This document shows, piece by piece, positions 45,921-54,784 of a stretch of DNA of 64,000 nucleotides. Made by a program: the position numbers and the translations under genes. Within the stretch, counting starts at the first letter, position 1. Each line of letters begins with the position of its first letter. Under the pieces are notes generated by a model that was not told the origin of the DNA, made no database searches, and saw only the letters and a list, made by a program, of their open reading frames with translations. The DNA lies in the NCBI GenBank assembly GCA_012729315.1, contig JAAYDI010000128.1:1-64000 (forward strand), given 5' to 3'. The DNA comes from Planctomycetaceae bacterium (lineage in GTDB: Bacteria > Planctomycetota > Planctomycetia > Pirellulales > Pirellulaceae).

Positions 45921-46268
45921 ATGAAGCTCATCATCGCCATCATTCAGCCGAGCCGACTCGAGGACGTCAAAGCAGCGCTCACCGAGGTGGAGGTGTTTCG
46001 GTTGACCGTCATGGATTGCCAGGGGTTTGGACGCCAGAAGGGCCAGACCGAGATCTACCGCGGGCACGAGTTCACCATCAACCTGCTGCGCAAGGTCCAG
46101 CTGCAGATCGCCGTGAATGAGGAGTTCGTCGAGCCCACGATTCAAGCCATTCTCAAAGGGGCCCGCACGGGGGAGAAGGGCGAAATCGGTGACGGCAAGA
46201 TCTTCGTGCTGCCACTGGAAGACTGCCTGCGCATCCGCACCGGGGAACGCGGACCGGAAGCGATCTGA
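45921..46268 (+). CDS. glnB: Nitrogen regulatory protein P-II with Phe at the uridylylation site
   Basis: 115 residues. P-II signalling protein that senses 2-oxoglutarate and ATP/ADP. The fold is complete ([21 protein letters not shown]-terminal [20 protein letters not shown]). In the T-loop, residue 51, the Tyr that GlnD uridylylates in E. coli, is Phe ([11 protein letters not shown]). Regulation must therefore rely on ligand binding or another modification. No amtB, glnA or glnD is adjacent. It is convergent with tatC, 6 bp between stops. Confidence 0.95.
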   Translation: MKLIIAIIQPSRLEDVKAALTEVEVFRLTVMDCQGFGRQKGQTEIYRGHEFTINLLRKVQLQIAVNEEFVEPTIQAILKGARTGEKGEIGDGKIFVLPLEDCLRIRTGERGPEAI

Positions 46269-46274
46269 CGGCGG

Positions 46275-47306
46275 CTACGGTTCGTAGATCTCCGTGAACG
46301 GGTTGCGCCCCCGCGGCATCCAGTACGCCATCGCCACGCCCAGGAAATACAGTCCCGAGAGCGGGGCCGCCATGAGCATCATGCTGACCGGATCCGCCGG
46401 CGTCAGAATCATCGACACGACGAAGATGATCAGAATGGCGATCCGCCATTTCTCCATGTAGGCCGCGACCGAGATCAGGCCAATGCGGTTGAGAAAGAAC
46501 ATGACGAGCGGCAGCTGGAACGCGATGCCAAACCCCAGCGGCAGGAACAGCACGAACCCGACCCACTCGCTGATCCGTGGCTCAGCCTGGATGTCCAGCA
46601 GGCGGTTGAAGCCGAAGAGGAACCGGAGCACGTATTCAAACGCGAAGAAGAACGCCAGCAGCGCACCGGCCCAGAACAGCGCCAAGCTGACGGGCAGGAA
46701 GATGTGCACATACCGCTTCTCGTGCCGGTAGAGACCGGCCGCGACAAACGACCATAGCTGGTAGAAGATATAGGGGCTGGAAATCAGCAGGCCCGAGAAG
46801 AACGCCGCCTTGATCCAGATCATGAACGGTTCCTGCGTGCTCAGCGCCTGCACGTCGTTGCTGGATCGGCGCCAGAGACGCGTCTTGACCATTTTGTGGC
46901 TCGGCGGCGGCAGCGTGACCTCCGCCAGGTCGGTGTCCTCGGTCGCCAACCCCGCGAACCCGGCCGGCGCGTCGCCGGCCAACCGCTGCAGCTCTTCCTG
47001 CTCGATGTAGACCTCGTCAAATACCAGCCGTTCCTTCTGCATGAACGCCAACATGTTCACCGGGACCTCCTCGCCGTAGAGCCGGTCCAGACGCTCCTCC
47101 GACACTTTCTCGTAGTGTTCGTTGAGCGACCGTTCCAGGGGGGCCGTGATCCAGTGCACCACGGACTTGGCGATCAGCAGACCCAGCAGAAAGCCGATGA
47201 CCAGACCGATCAACGACCGGAACAGCGCGACGCGCAGTTCGTCAAGGTGTTCGCCGAAGGTCATCGTCGACCCTCCGAACAGGTCTTCTTCGCGGTTGCT
47301 GGACAT
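46275..47306 (-). CDS. tatC: Twin-arginine translocase subunit TatC with long insert
   Basis: 343 residues against about 258 in E. coli. Receptor of the Tat pathway, which exports folded proteins. Six helices and the N-terminal TFGEHLDELR signature are present. The extra length is a roughly 100-residue, charged segment (about 60-155) between helices 1 and 2, predicted outside the cytoplasm. The ATG at 47306 has GGGAA upstream. At least two Tat-signal proteins are coded in this window (30615, 53572). tatA/B are not nearby. Confidence 0.95.
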   Translation of the reverse strand: MSSNREEDLFGGSTMTFGEHLDELRVALFRSLIGLVIGFLLGLLIAKSVVHWITAPLERSLNEHYEKVSEERLDRLYGEEVPVNMLAFMQKERLVFDEVYIEQEELQRLAGDAPAGFAGLATEDTDLAEVTLPPPSHKMVKTRLWRRSSNDVQALSTQEPFMIWIKAAFFSGLLISSPYIFYQLWSFVAAGLYRHEKRYVHIFLPVSLALFWAGALLAFFFAFEYVLRFLFGFNRLLDIQAEPRISEWVGFVLFLPLGFGIAFQLPLVMFFLNRIGLISVAAYMEKWRIAILIIFVVSMILTPADPVSMMLMAAPLSGLYFLGVAMAYWMPRGRNPFTEIYEP

Positions 47307-47516
47307 AGGTGCAGTTCCCCTTAGCTGGAGGCACACGCCGGCTCGACCCGGCCGGCCCCAAACCCGCCTACCCGCGCGGGCAGAGACCGAGGCCGCTGGC
47401 GAACTTGATACTCCGCGCCGCAGCGCAGAATCCGCAGAATCGTACGGGGGGAAGCTGCCGTACCAGGTGAGTGGACCGCGCGCCTCGCCCGCCCCGGAGG
47501 CCCGCCATCCGAGCCT

Positions 47517-47545
47517 ATCATAGCAGCCGCTCCAGCGCGCGACAA
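47517..47545 (-). promoter_or_regulatory. Candidate promoter of tatC
   Basis: On the minus strand TTGTCG (-35, 47540-47545), 17-nt spacer, TATGAT (-10, 47517-47522). Leader of about 200 nt. Confidence 0.5.
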
Positions 47546-47715
47546 GCGACCGGCAGGCGGGGCGGGATGCGTGGATACGTAGATTCGCAGCGTCCGACGG
47601 CCCCGCGCCGCGTGCACGGCGATGTGGCGGGCCGGGACGCCGCGCAGCAAGCCCTGCGCGTTCTATGCCCCGATTGCTGCCGGCGGCCGGTCTACTCCCG
47701 GAGAGCTACGACGAT

Positions 47716-47743
47716 TTGTGCGCCCGCGCGTTCGAGCTATAAT
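47716..47743 (+). promoter_or_regulatory. Candidate promoter of manA
   Basis: TTGTGC (-35, 47716-47721), 16-nt spacer, perfect TATAAT (-10, 47738-47743). Leader of about 35 nt carrying GGAAGG before the manA ATG. Confidence 0.55.
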
Positions 47744-47785
47744 CAGCGGGCCGCCGTCAATCGTGCTGGGAGCGGGAAGGCCGAC

Positions 47786-48760
47786 ATGAAGGCAGACCAT
47801 CCACTGCGTTTCGAACCCATCTTCCGCCGTGCCCTCTGGGGCGGACGGCGCCTGGAGACGGTGCTCGGCAAGTCGCTGCCGCCCGGCAACGACTTTGCTG
47901 AAAGCTGGGAGATCGTGGACCATGGAACCGACCAGAGCCGGGTGACGGCCGGGCCTCTGCAGGGCCTGACCCTCAGCACACTGATGCGCGAACTGGGCAG
48001 CGACCTGATGGGGCGGCATCCTCCTCCAGCCTGCTTTCCACTGCTCCTGAAGTTCCTCGACGTGCGGGCGAACCTGTCCGTGCAGGTTCATCCAAACGAC
48101 CAGCAGGCTGCCCAGTTGGATCCGCCGGACAGCGGCAAATCGGAAGCCTGGTATGTGTTGTCTGCCGAACCGGGCAGCCGGATCTACGCCGGGCTGCGAG
48201 ATGGCGTCGATCGCGCCGCGCTGGACGCGGCGGTGACGCACGGGCGGACGGAGGAGTGCCTGGATGCCTTCGAACCGGTCGCCGGCGACTGCATCCTGAT
48301 CCCGGCCGGCACCGTGCACGCGCTCGGGGCCGGACTGCTGGTGGCCGAGATCCAGCAATCCAGCGATACCACGTTCCGGCTGTTCGACTGGAATCGCGTC
48401 GGATCCGATGGCCGGCCGCGACCGCTGCATGTGAGCCAGGCGGTGGCGGTGGTCGATTACCGGGCGGGGCCCGTCCGGCCGGTTGCGCCCCGGCCCACCG
48501 TGCTGTCCCATGTGAGCCGCCTGATTGCCGGCGACAAGTTCGTGATGGACGCCTGGAACTTCGCCACGCCCAAGCGGATTGGCGGCGATGACCGATGCCA
48601 TATCGTCGTGCCGGTGGCGGGCCGGGTCCGACTCGACCCGGATGTGGTGGACGCGCCCATTGGCGTCGGAGAGACGGTGTTGATCCCATCGGCGGCCGGC
48701 GATGTGGAGCTGGAGCCGGAGGGCGCTGCGGAATTGCTGGACATCTATCTGCCGGGCTGA
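47786..48760 (+). CDS. manA: Mannose-6-phosphate isomerase, class I type
   Basis: 324 residues, the short bacterial form. Interconverts mannose 6-phosphate and fructose 6-phosphate. FRRALWGGRRLE, the metal-site QVHPNDQQA, KSEAWYVL and AGTVHALGAGLLVAEIQQSSD blocks are present. The ATG has GGAAGG 6 nt upstream. It supplies mannose units for glycans; no other sugar-nucleotide genes are adjacent. Confidence 0.94.
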   Translation: MKADHPLRFEPIFRRALWGGRRLETVLGKSLPPGNDFAESWEIVDHGTDQSRVTAGPLQGLTLSTLMRELGSDLMGRHPPPACFPLLLKFLDVRANLSVQVHPNDQQAAQLDPPDSGKSEAWYVLSAEPGSRIYAGLRDGVDRAALDAAVTHGRTEECLDAFEPVAGDCILIPAGTVHALGAGLLVAEIQQSSDTTFRLFDWNRVGSDGRPRPLHVSQAVAVVDYRAGPVRPVAPRPTVLSHVSRLIAGDKFVMDAWNFATPKRIGGDDRCHIVVPVAGRVRLDPDVVDAPIGVGETVLIPSAAGDVELEPEGAAELLDIYLPG

Positions 48761-49141
48761 CACATCTTGCCTGACCAGATCGGCTGGCCACGCTGGGTTC
48801 TCCACCTTGGCTAAAGCAGACAACTTGCCCCGAACCGACTGGAAGGTGTTCAAGTTCGCTCGCCCGGGCCGTCGATGCTCACGATGATAGCACCGCAGGG
48901 TCGGGCGGAATCTGGGTGGATTTCGCCTTCTGCTGACTGCTCGACGGCCGTATAATCCGCCGCCCGCACCGAGCCGAGGCGCGCCGGATCGAGCAACAGA
49001 CGGCCGGGGAACGAGAGCCCAGGTACTGAAGACCCAGCTACCAAGACCGCGGCACCAACACCGCGGTACAGGGACCGCAGCACAGGAACTCAGCTACAGG
49101 AATCCGGTCTGGTTGCTCACCACGGGACAAGGACGTTGGCT
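48761..49141. other. Intergenic region upstream of the small lipoprotein
   Basis: 380 bases without a gene. A TATAAT box lies at 48951-48956. Between it and the lipoprotein start, 49015-49100 is low-complexity sequence with repeated ACC/CAG-type words (CCGCGG and ACAGG recur), giving a leader of about 180 nt. Confidence 0.45.
48951..48956 (+). promoter_or_regulatory. Candidate -10 box for the small lipoprotein gene
   Basis: Perfect TATAAT. The -35 region (48928-48933, TTCTGC) is weak. Confidence 0.35.
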
Positions 49142-49393
49142 ATGCGAACAGGCTGGAAATGGACGGTACTTGCCCTGGTGTGCGCAGGTCTCTTCGGTTG
49201 TCGTTCGGACGGGCGTCTGTTTCCGCCGGCCGGGACAGCGCAGAAGCAGCGTTTCAGTGCCACGGTGTTTGACCCCTACGCGGACAGTGAGCTGGGTCCG
49301 GAGGTGGTCGGTGCTCGGCCGAAGGACTATCAGAAGCCGCTGTCGGACTCGGACAAGAGTCGGCTGTTCCGCAAGGCGTATTCGCCCTACTGA
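49142..49393 (+). CDS. Small lipoprotein
   Basis: 83 residues. A basic start and hydrophobic helix end in the lipobox LFGC, so the Cys (about residue 20) is probably lipid-modified. The mature part is short and polar, with the motif FDPYADSELGPEVVGARP. I associate that motif with small planctomycete proteins, unverified. GGACG precedes the ATG. Probably membrane-tethered in the periplasm; function unknown. Confidence 0.7.
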   Translation: MRTGWKWTVLALVCAGLFGCRSDGRLFPPAGTAQKQRFSATVFDPYADSELGPEVVGARPKDYQKPLSDSDKSRLFRKAYSPY

Positions 49394-49578
49394 TCGTCAG
49401 TGCCCTGGGGCGGGTCGAGGGTGCTCCCGGGTCGGCGTGGTTTGCGTGCCTGGGCTGCTGGCCACCGAGCAGTTATCATGGGAGCAATGTAGGCTTCCGT
49501 TCTGTCCAGGCAGCGGTTGCCGGGTCGCAGGGCGACCTGGCCGCCCGCTTCCACCCGCTCTCCCAGTAGGCGCTCCGA

Positions 49579-50673
49579 ATGTCTCCCAAGCCGCGGCCCC
49601 GTGCATCGAGCTCGAAGTCCCCCCGTTCGCCCGCGCCGGTTGGCGGCGGGCAGCGTCTGCAGAAGGTCCTGGCAGCTGCGGGGATCGCGAGCCGGCGCGA
49701 ATGTGAAGTGTTGATTGCCGAGGGGCGTGTGGAGGTGGACCGCTGCACGGTGACCGAGCTGGGGACCCGGGTAGATCCTGCGCGGCAGGAGATCCGTGTG
49801 GACGGCACGCCGTTGCCGCGATCGCAACACGTCTACTACCTGGTCAACAAGCCGCCGGGTGTGGTGTCCACCAACCGGGATCCCGAGCGGCGGATGCGGG
49901 TGATTGATCTGGTGCCTGGTGAGGCACGGTTGTTCACCATCGGCCGGCTGGACCGCTCGAGTGAAGGGCTGATCATCGTGACCAACGACGGTGAACTGGC
50001 CCACCTGCTGACGCACCCGCGTTACGGCATCGCGAAGACGTACCGCGCCAGTGTCCTGGGATTTCCTACGCCGGAGACGCTCGAGAAGCTGCGCGCGGGC
50101 GTGCATCTGGCCGAAGGGGTGGCCCACGTCGCACAACTCCGCGGGAAAGGTCGGCATGCGCGTGGGGCGGAGCTCGAGATCGTGCTGACGGAAGGGCGGA
50201 ACCGGGAGATCCGGCGGATCCTGGCGCGGGTCGGGCACAAGGTTCTCCACCTGCGCCGCGTGGCCATCGGCCCGCTGAAGCTGGGCAACCTGGCCGCCGG
50301 TGAAGCGCGCCGCTTGACCAGCGCGGAGGTTCAGCAGCTGCGCGCGTGCGGGCGACGGGCGATGAAGCAGGGCCGTGCGGACGGCGCGCTGGCCGACACA
50401 CGCCCCGCAGCCGCGCGGCAAGGGGGCGGCCGGCTGCGCCGTGCGGGCCAGCCTGCCGGGCGCGGCGTGGCCCGCAAGCCGGCGGCCGGACGGGGAGCGA
50501 GCGGTGGTCGGAGTCGGACCGCGCAGGCGGGCAGCGGCGCACCGCCAGCGGTGCCGCGCACCGAGACGCGTCGGCCCAGAGCTGGTGTGGTGCTCGACTA
50601 CGATCGTCCCCGGTCCGCTGCCACGCCGCGCCCGGCCAAGAAACGTGCCTCTGGGAAGAGAAGACGCCCTTGA
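49579..50673 (+). CDS. rluB: 23S rRNA pseudouridine synthase, RluB/RsuA family, with basic tail
   Basis: 364 residues. S4 RNA-binding domain (about 26-75, RLQKVLAAAGIASRRECE), then the catalytic domain with the Asp in IGRLDRSSEGLIIVTNDG and a KTYRASVLG block, ending near residue 250. The last 115 residues are an Arg/Gly/Ala-rich basic tail without structure, longer than the usual family tails. RluB is favoured over RsuA by this tail, but the target base is not certain. Its stop codon overlaps the pyrK start (TGATG). Confidence 0.88.
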   Translation: MSPKPRPRASSSKSPRSPAPVGGGQRLQKVLAAAGIASRRECEVLIAEGRVEVDRCTVTELGTRVDPARQEIRVDGTPLPRSQHVYYLVNKPPGVVSTNRDPERRMRVIDLVPGEARLFTIGRLDRSSEGLIIVTNDGELAHLLTHPRYGIAKTYRASVLGFPTPETLEKLRAGVHLAEGVAHVAQLRGKGRHARGAELEIVLTEGRNREIRRILARVGHKVLHLRRVAIGPLKLGNLAAGEARRLTSAEVQQLRACGRRAMKQGRADGALADTRPAAARQGGGRLRRAGQPAGRGVARKPAAGRGASGGRSRTAQAGSGAPPAVPRTETRRPRAGVVLDYDRPRSAATPRPAKKRASGKRRRP

Positions 50674-51551
50674 TGTCCAATCCGCTGCATGCCGCACACT
50701 ATGCCGATTCTGCCCGGCAGTGCCGGGTGGCGATTGCCGAGAACGTCCAGGTTGCGCGGGACACGTATCGTGTCCGGCTGCACTGCGAGGAAATTGCCGG
50801 CCGGATCCTGCCGGGCCAGTTCGTGATGGTCCGGCTCAGCGGCTGCAATGACCCGCTCCTCGGCCGGCCACTGGCTGTCTACGACGTCGTACCGGATGCG
50901 GCCGGACACGCGCTGGACCTGATCTACCACGTCAAAGGGCGGTTCACGACACGCCTGGCACGCTGCGAACGCGGACAGCCACTGGATCTGTGGGGACCGC
51001 TGGGCAACGGCTTCCCCGTTCTGCCCTGCACTCATCTGGTGATGGTGGCCGGCGGCGTCGGACAGACGCCGTTCCTGACACTGGCCAAAGAACACCTGGG
51101 ACGTCAGCAGTTCGGAGCGCCTCCGCGAAGCGTCGTACCCGTGCCGCGGGTCACGCTGTGCTTCGGCGCCCAGTCACACGAGTTCATGGCGGGCATCGCC
51201 GATTTTGAAGCGCAGGGCGTCGACGTGCGACTGGCGACCGAAGATGGATCGGCCGGACAGCGGGGGCTGGTGACCGAACTGCTCGAGCAGATCCTGGCAG
51301 CCGCCCCGTCCACGGGCTCCGCCACGGCGCTGCGCGTCGTGTGCTGCGGGCCGGAAGCGATGATGCGCACGGCCGCCCAGATCGCGGCACGATACCAGGT
51401 GCCCTGCCTGGTGTCGTTGGAGACACCGATGGCGTGCGGGATCGGCATCTGCTTCACATGCGTGGCCAAAATCCGCCAGAAATCCGGCTGGGACTACAAA
51501 CGCACCTGTGTCGAGGGGCCCGTTTTCGACGCCCGCGATGTATGCTGGTAG
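50673..51551 (+). CDS. pyrK: Dihydroorotate dehydrogenase electron transfer subunit
   Basis: 292 residues. Iron-sulfur flavoprotein that passes electrons from class 1B dihydroorotate dehydrogenase to NAD. FAD site RPLAVYDV, NAD site AGGVGQTPF, and four Cys for the [2Fe-2S] cluster (C255, C260, C263, C279) are in place. The ATG overlaps the upstream stop, so translation is coupled to a pseudouridine synthase gene. pyrD is not adjacent. Confidence 0.9.
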   Translation: MSNPLHAAHYADSARQCRVAIAENVQVARDTYRVRLHCEEIAGRILPGQFVMVRLSGCNDPLLGRPLAVYDVVPDAAGHALDLIYHVKGRFTTRLARCERGQPLDLWGPLGNGFPVLPCTHLVMVAGGVGQTPFLTLAKEHLGRQQFGAPPRSVVPVPRVTLCFGAQSHEFMAGIADFEAQGVDVRLATEDGSAGQRGLVTELLEQILAAAPSTGSATALRVVCCGPEAMMRTAAQIAARYQVPCLVSLETPMACGIGICFTCVAKIRQKSGWDYKRTCVEGPVFDARDVCW

Positions 51552-51559
51552 CGCGTATG

Positions 51560-51850
51560 CTAAGATGCTGCCGCGTCCGGCTTGGCGCTCTTGGAATTCT
51601 TGATGAGTTTCGACAGGCGGGACTTGAGCCGGGCAGCCTTGTTCGGATGGATCAGTCGCTTGGCACCCGCTTGATCCAGCCGCCGGGCCGCCACTCGCAG
51701 CGCGTCCTGGGCCGTATCGATCGATCCGGCCGCCACCGACTCGCGGACCTTCCGCACTTGAGATCGCAGACTGGTCTTGGCCGACCGGTTGCGCGATCGG
51801 CGCTCTTCACTCTGCCGCAGTCGCTTGTGAGCACTCTTCGTATTGGGCAT
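51560..51850 (-). CDS. rpsT: 30S ribosomal protein S20
   Basis: 96 residues, highly basic, helical. MPNTKSAHKRLRQSEERRSRN and HPNKAARLKSRLSKL are typical of S20. GGTAGCTG upstream of the ATG is a weak ribosome binding site. A promoter candidate lies about 50 bp upstream. It is convergent with pyrK. Confidence 0.97.
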   Translation of the reverse strand: MPNTKSAHKRLRQSEERRSRNRSAKTSLRSQVRKVRESVAAGSIDTAQDALRVAARRLDQAGAKRLIHPNKAARLKSRLSKLIKNSKSAKPDAAAS

Positions 51851-51896
51851 ATCTGGCAGCTACCTCTGTCGTGGGGTGCAGGATTCGGAATCAATC

Positions 51897-51925
51897 TTTA
51901 TGGCGAATGAACGCGAGTTTGTCTA
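51897..51925 (-). promoter_or_regulatory. Candidate promoter of rpsT
   Basis: On the minus strand TAGACA (-35, 51920-51925), 17-nt spacer, CATAAA (-10, 51897-51902). Confidence 0.4.
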
Positions 51926-52061
51926 GTCGTCGTTACACATCTTCGTGACTGCGGGGCGATTATGCAAGGCTGGAGAGGTCGGGGAGGGGGGCTATGGGGG
52001 CTGGCGGGCCAGCCGGTGCCGCACCTTGCACGACGCGGGTCGGATCACTTCAATGGTGGCG

Positions 52062-53567
52062 ATGAGCAAACAGCAGCCTGTAGCAACTGGCAAGGTATAC
52101 CTGGTGGGTGCGGGCCCCGGCGCCCCGGGGTTGATCACGTTGCGGGGTGTCGAGTGTCTGGCGCGGGCGGATGTGGTGCTGTACGACTATCTGGTGAATC
52201 CTCGCATTCTCCAGCATGCGCCGGCGGGGGCCGAGCGCATCTGCCTGGGTCAGCACGGCCGTACGCGTCTGTGGTCGCAGGCCGAGATTAACGCGGCGCT
52301 TGTGCGGTACGCGGGGGAGGGGAAGACCGTCGTGCGGCTCAAGGGGGGCGATCCGGCGATCTTTGCGCGTGGCGCGGAGGAAACGGAGACGCTGTGCCGG
52401 CACGGGATCGACTATGAGATTGTGCCGGGGATCACGGCCGCGCTGGCCGCCGGCAGCTACGCGGGGGTCCCGATAACGCACCGGGATCATGCCTCCGCGG
52501 TCGCCATCGTGACCGGGCAGGAGGCGGACGACAAGGCCGGCCTGGCGCTGGATTACGGCTATCTGGCCCAATTCCCTGGGACTCTGGTCGTGTACATGGG
52601 GGTGACGACGGCGCCCGAGTGGACGAGGGCCCTGATCGAGGCCGGCAAGTCGTCGGACACCCCGGCGATGGTTGTGCGCCGCTGTAGTTTTCCCGATCAG
52701 ACGACGTGGCGCTGCACGTTGGATGAGGTGGCCGGCCGGTTGGAGTCGCTGCGCCCGCCGGTGATCGTGATTGTCGGCCCGGTGGCAGCTGTGTCGGCGA
52801 GCGGGTCATGGTTTGAGCAACGGCCGCTGTTTGGCCAGACGGTGCTGGTGACGCGTCCGGCGCATCAGGCGGGTGAGCTGGTGGAGCAGCTGGAGGAGCG
52901 GGGCGCGAGCGTGTTGCTGCAGCCGGCGATTGCAGTGCGCGAGCCACGCAGTTGGGAGCAGGTGGACAGCGTGTTGGCGCGCCTTCACATGTTTGACTGG
53001 CTGGTCTTCTCGAGCGTCAACGGCGTGCACGCGTTGCTGGGACGGCTGGCGGCCATGGGACGCGACCTGCGTGCGCTGGCCGGCGTGCGGCTGGCGGGCA
53101 TTGGGCCGGCGACGGTCGCGGCGCTGGCCGAGTATCACCTGCGGGCCGATCTGCAGCCGGAGCGGTATCAGGCCGAGGACCTGGCCGATGCGCTGGCACC
53201 GGACGCGGCCGGCCGGCGTTTCCTCCTGGCGCGTGCCAGCCGGGGCCGGGAGGTGCTGGGCGAACGCCTGCGGGAGGCAGGCGGGACGGTCGAGCAGATT
53301 GTGGTGTATGAGAGTATTGACGTGACGCAGCCCGATCCCGACGTGGCGCTGCAGCTGCGGGAAGGGCGCATCGACTGGACGACCGTCACCAGTTCCGCCA
53401 TCGCCCGCTCGCTGTGGGCGCTTTTCGGCGATGCACTCCAGCAGACGCGGCTGGTCAGCATCAGCCCGGTGACGACCGCTACCTTGCGCGAGCTGGGTCT
53501 GGAACCGGCGGCGGAAGCGGCCGAGGCGACCCTTCCCGGCGTCGTCGACGCCCTGTGTCACCGCTGA
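52062..53567 (+). CDS. cobA-hemD: Fused uroporphyrinogen-III C-methyltransferase / uroporphyrinogen-III synthase
   Basis: 501 residues. The N-terminal half (about 10-245) is the SAM-dependent methylase that makes precorrin-2: VYLVGAGPGAPGLITLRG, RLKGGDPAIFARG, PGITAALAAGSYAGVPITHR. The C-terminal half (about 260-500) is a HemD-like synthase with VLVTRPAHQAGEL, FSSVNGVHAL and the TVTSSAIARSL block. The fusion links tetrapyrrole ring closure to siroheme or cobalamin branches. ATG at 52062 chosen; ATG at 52053 is an equal alternative. No other heme gene is adjacent. Confidence 0.93.
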   Translation: MSKQQPVATGKVYLVGAGPGAPGLITLRGVECLARADVVLYDYLVNPRILQHAPAGAERICLGQHGRTRLWSQAEINAALVRYAGEGKTVVRLKGGDPAIFARGAEETETLCRHGIDYEIVPGITAALAAGSYAGVPITHRDHASAVAIVTGQEADDKAGLALDYGYLAQFPGTLVVYMGVTTAPEWTRALIEAGKSSDTPAMVVRRCSFPDQTTWRCTLDEVAGRLESLRPPVIVIVGPVAAVSASGSWFEQRPLFGQTVLVTRPAHQAGELVEQLEERGASVLLQPAIAVREPRSWEQVDSVLARLHMFDWLVFSSVNGVHALLGRLAAMGRDLRALAGVRLAGIGPATVAALAEYHLRADLQPERYQAEDLADALAPDAAGRRFLLARASRGREVLGERLREAGGTVEQIVVYESIDVTQPDPDVALQLREGRIDWTTVTSSAIARSLWALFGDALQQTRLVSISPVTTATLRELGLEPAAEAAEATLPGVVDALCHR

Positions 53568-53571
53568 TAAG

Positions 53572-54624
53572 TCACCGCTGATAGATGGGCAGGTAAGCCC
53601 GATCGAGTTGCAGCATGATCAGGTTGCACGACGTCACGTAGATCGGCTCAATCGTGCCTTCCCAGCTGCCATCGCTCTTCTGCTCGCTGACGATGCGGTC
53701 GTAGAGCCGGTCCCGGAACGGCTCCCATTCCTCGGGTCCCTGCCGGTAGACGACCTGCGAGTAGTACAGGTAGGTGTAGTGCCAGTGGCCGAACGAACGC
53801 ACGCTGTCCCCCAGGCGGTACAGGTTCTTCTTGCAGTACTCGAGCATCATCGGCACATGTTCGCTGTCGTAGGCTCCGGCATTGTAGAGCGCGGCCAGCG
53901 CGGCGGCCGTAATGGCCGGCCGGGAGCTGCCGCGGTTGGTGGAGCTGTAGGAGATCCCCCCGTCGGCGTTCTTGCAGCCGTAGATGTACTGTTTGGCGCG
54001 CTCGATCACGTCGCCCGGCACCGGGATGCCGGCGTTCCGGCAGCCGCGCAGGCCCTGCACCTGGGTGATCGTCGTCGACCCTTCGTCGAAGTTGTTGCCG
54101 TCCTTTGCGCTCACGTAGCCCCAGCCGCCCGACTTCGTCTGGGCCTGGCCGCTGAACTCCACGGCCTTGGTCAGCGTGCGCAGCAGCTCGTCGCGGCGCT
54201 CCGCGTCCTCTTCCTCGCCCAGCACCTGGGACAGGAACAACATCGAGAAGCCGTGGCCGTACGTGTATCGGTTGTCGAGCGTGGGGTCACCGATCAGGCC
54301 GTTGGCCCGGCTCTTGGACATCAGGTAATCGACGGCCCGTCGAATGTGGCGCGCGTAGGGGCCCTGGGTGGCGGTGGAGCCGGCGCAGATCAGCGCGGTG
54401 CCGGCCAACGCCGCCATGGCGGTGGGATATGTGTTGCCACCCCAGTGGCCCAGCGACGATTGGCTGCGCGCTACCCATTGCAGACCCTCGGCCATCGACT
54501 TCTCCCACCGCGGGTTGCGCCGGGCTGCCCACACCGGACGGGGCGCCGCTGCGGACACTGCCAGGCTGCCGGCCAGCGTGCCCATCATCTTCAGCGCTGT
54601 GCGACGCGACATCCGCTTGTTCAT
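53572..54624 (-). CDS. Tat-exported prenyltransferase/squalene-oxidase-repeat protein
   Basis: 350 residues. A twin-arginine signal (MSRRTALKMMGTLAGS, ending near residue 33) precedes an alpha/alpha toroid of QW-like repeats (QSSLGHWGGNTYPTAMAAL, TKSGGWGYVSAKDG, ADGGISYSSTNRGSSRPA, SDGSWEGTIEPIYVTSC). The fold is shared with terpene cyclases and protein prenyltransferases, but no DCTAE or DxDD catalytic motif is seen. It is likely a periplasmic binding or structural protein rather than a cyclase. GGAG lies 6 nt upstream of the ATG. Confidence 0.82.
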   Translation of the reverse strand: MNKRMSRRTALKMMGTLAGSLAVSAAAPRPVWAARRNPRWEKSMAEGLQWVARSQSSLGHWGGNTYPTAMAALAGTALICAGSTATQGPYARHIRRAVDYLMSKSRANGLIGDPTLDNRYTYGHGFSMLFLSQVLGEEEDAERRDELLRTLTKAVEFSGQAQTKSGGWGYVSAKDGNNFDEGSTTITQVQGLRGCRNAGIPVPGDVIERAKQYIYGCKNADGGISYSSTNRGSSRPAITAAALAALYNAGAYDSEHVPMMLEYCKKNLYRLGDSVRSFGHWHYTYLYYSQVVYRQGPEEWEPFRDRLYDRIVSEQKSDGSWEGTIEPIYVTSCNLIMLQLDRAYLPIYQR

Positions 54625-54784
54625 GATCCACTCCGTATTCTCCCTCCTTCAACCGTACGGCAGAGTCGGACTCGGGGAAAGCCGAATTCTGCAGAGCGGA
54701 CGTGCTGCGCCGAGTGGCACAGGGTAGAGCCGCCGGCCGCCGTGCCGCGAGGGAGGGTCCCATCAGTATGCTGCCCGCGCCGCG

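Larger units (their letters stand above)
47307..47785. other. Intergenic region between divergent tatC and manA
   Basis: About 480 bases holding promoters for both genes: a minus-strand candidate at 47517-47545 for tatC and a plus-strand one at 47716-47743 for manA. No additional gene seen. Confidence 0.5.
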
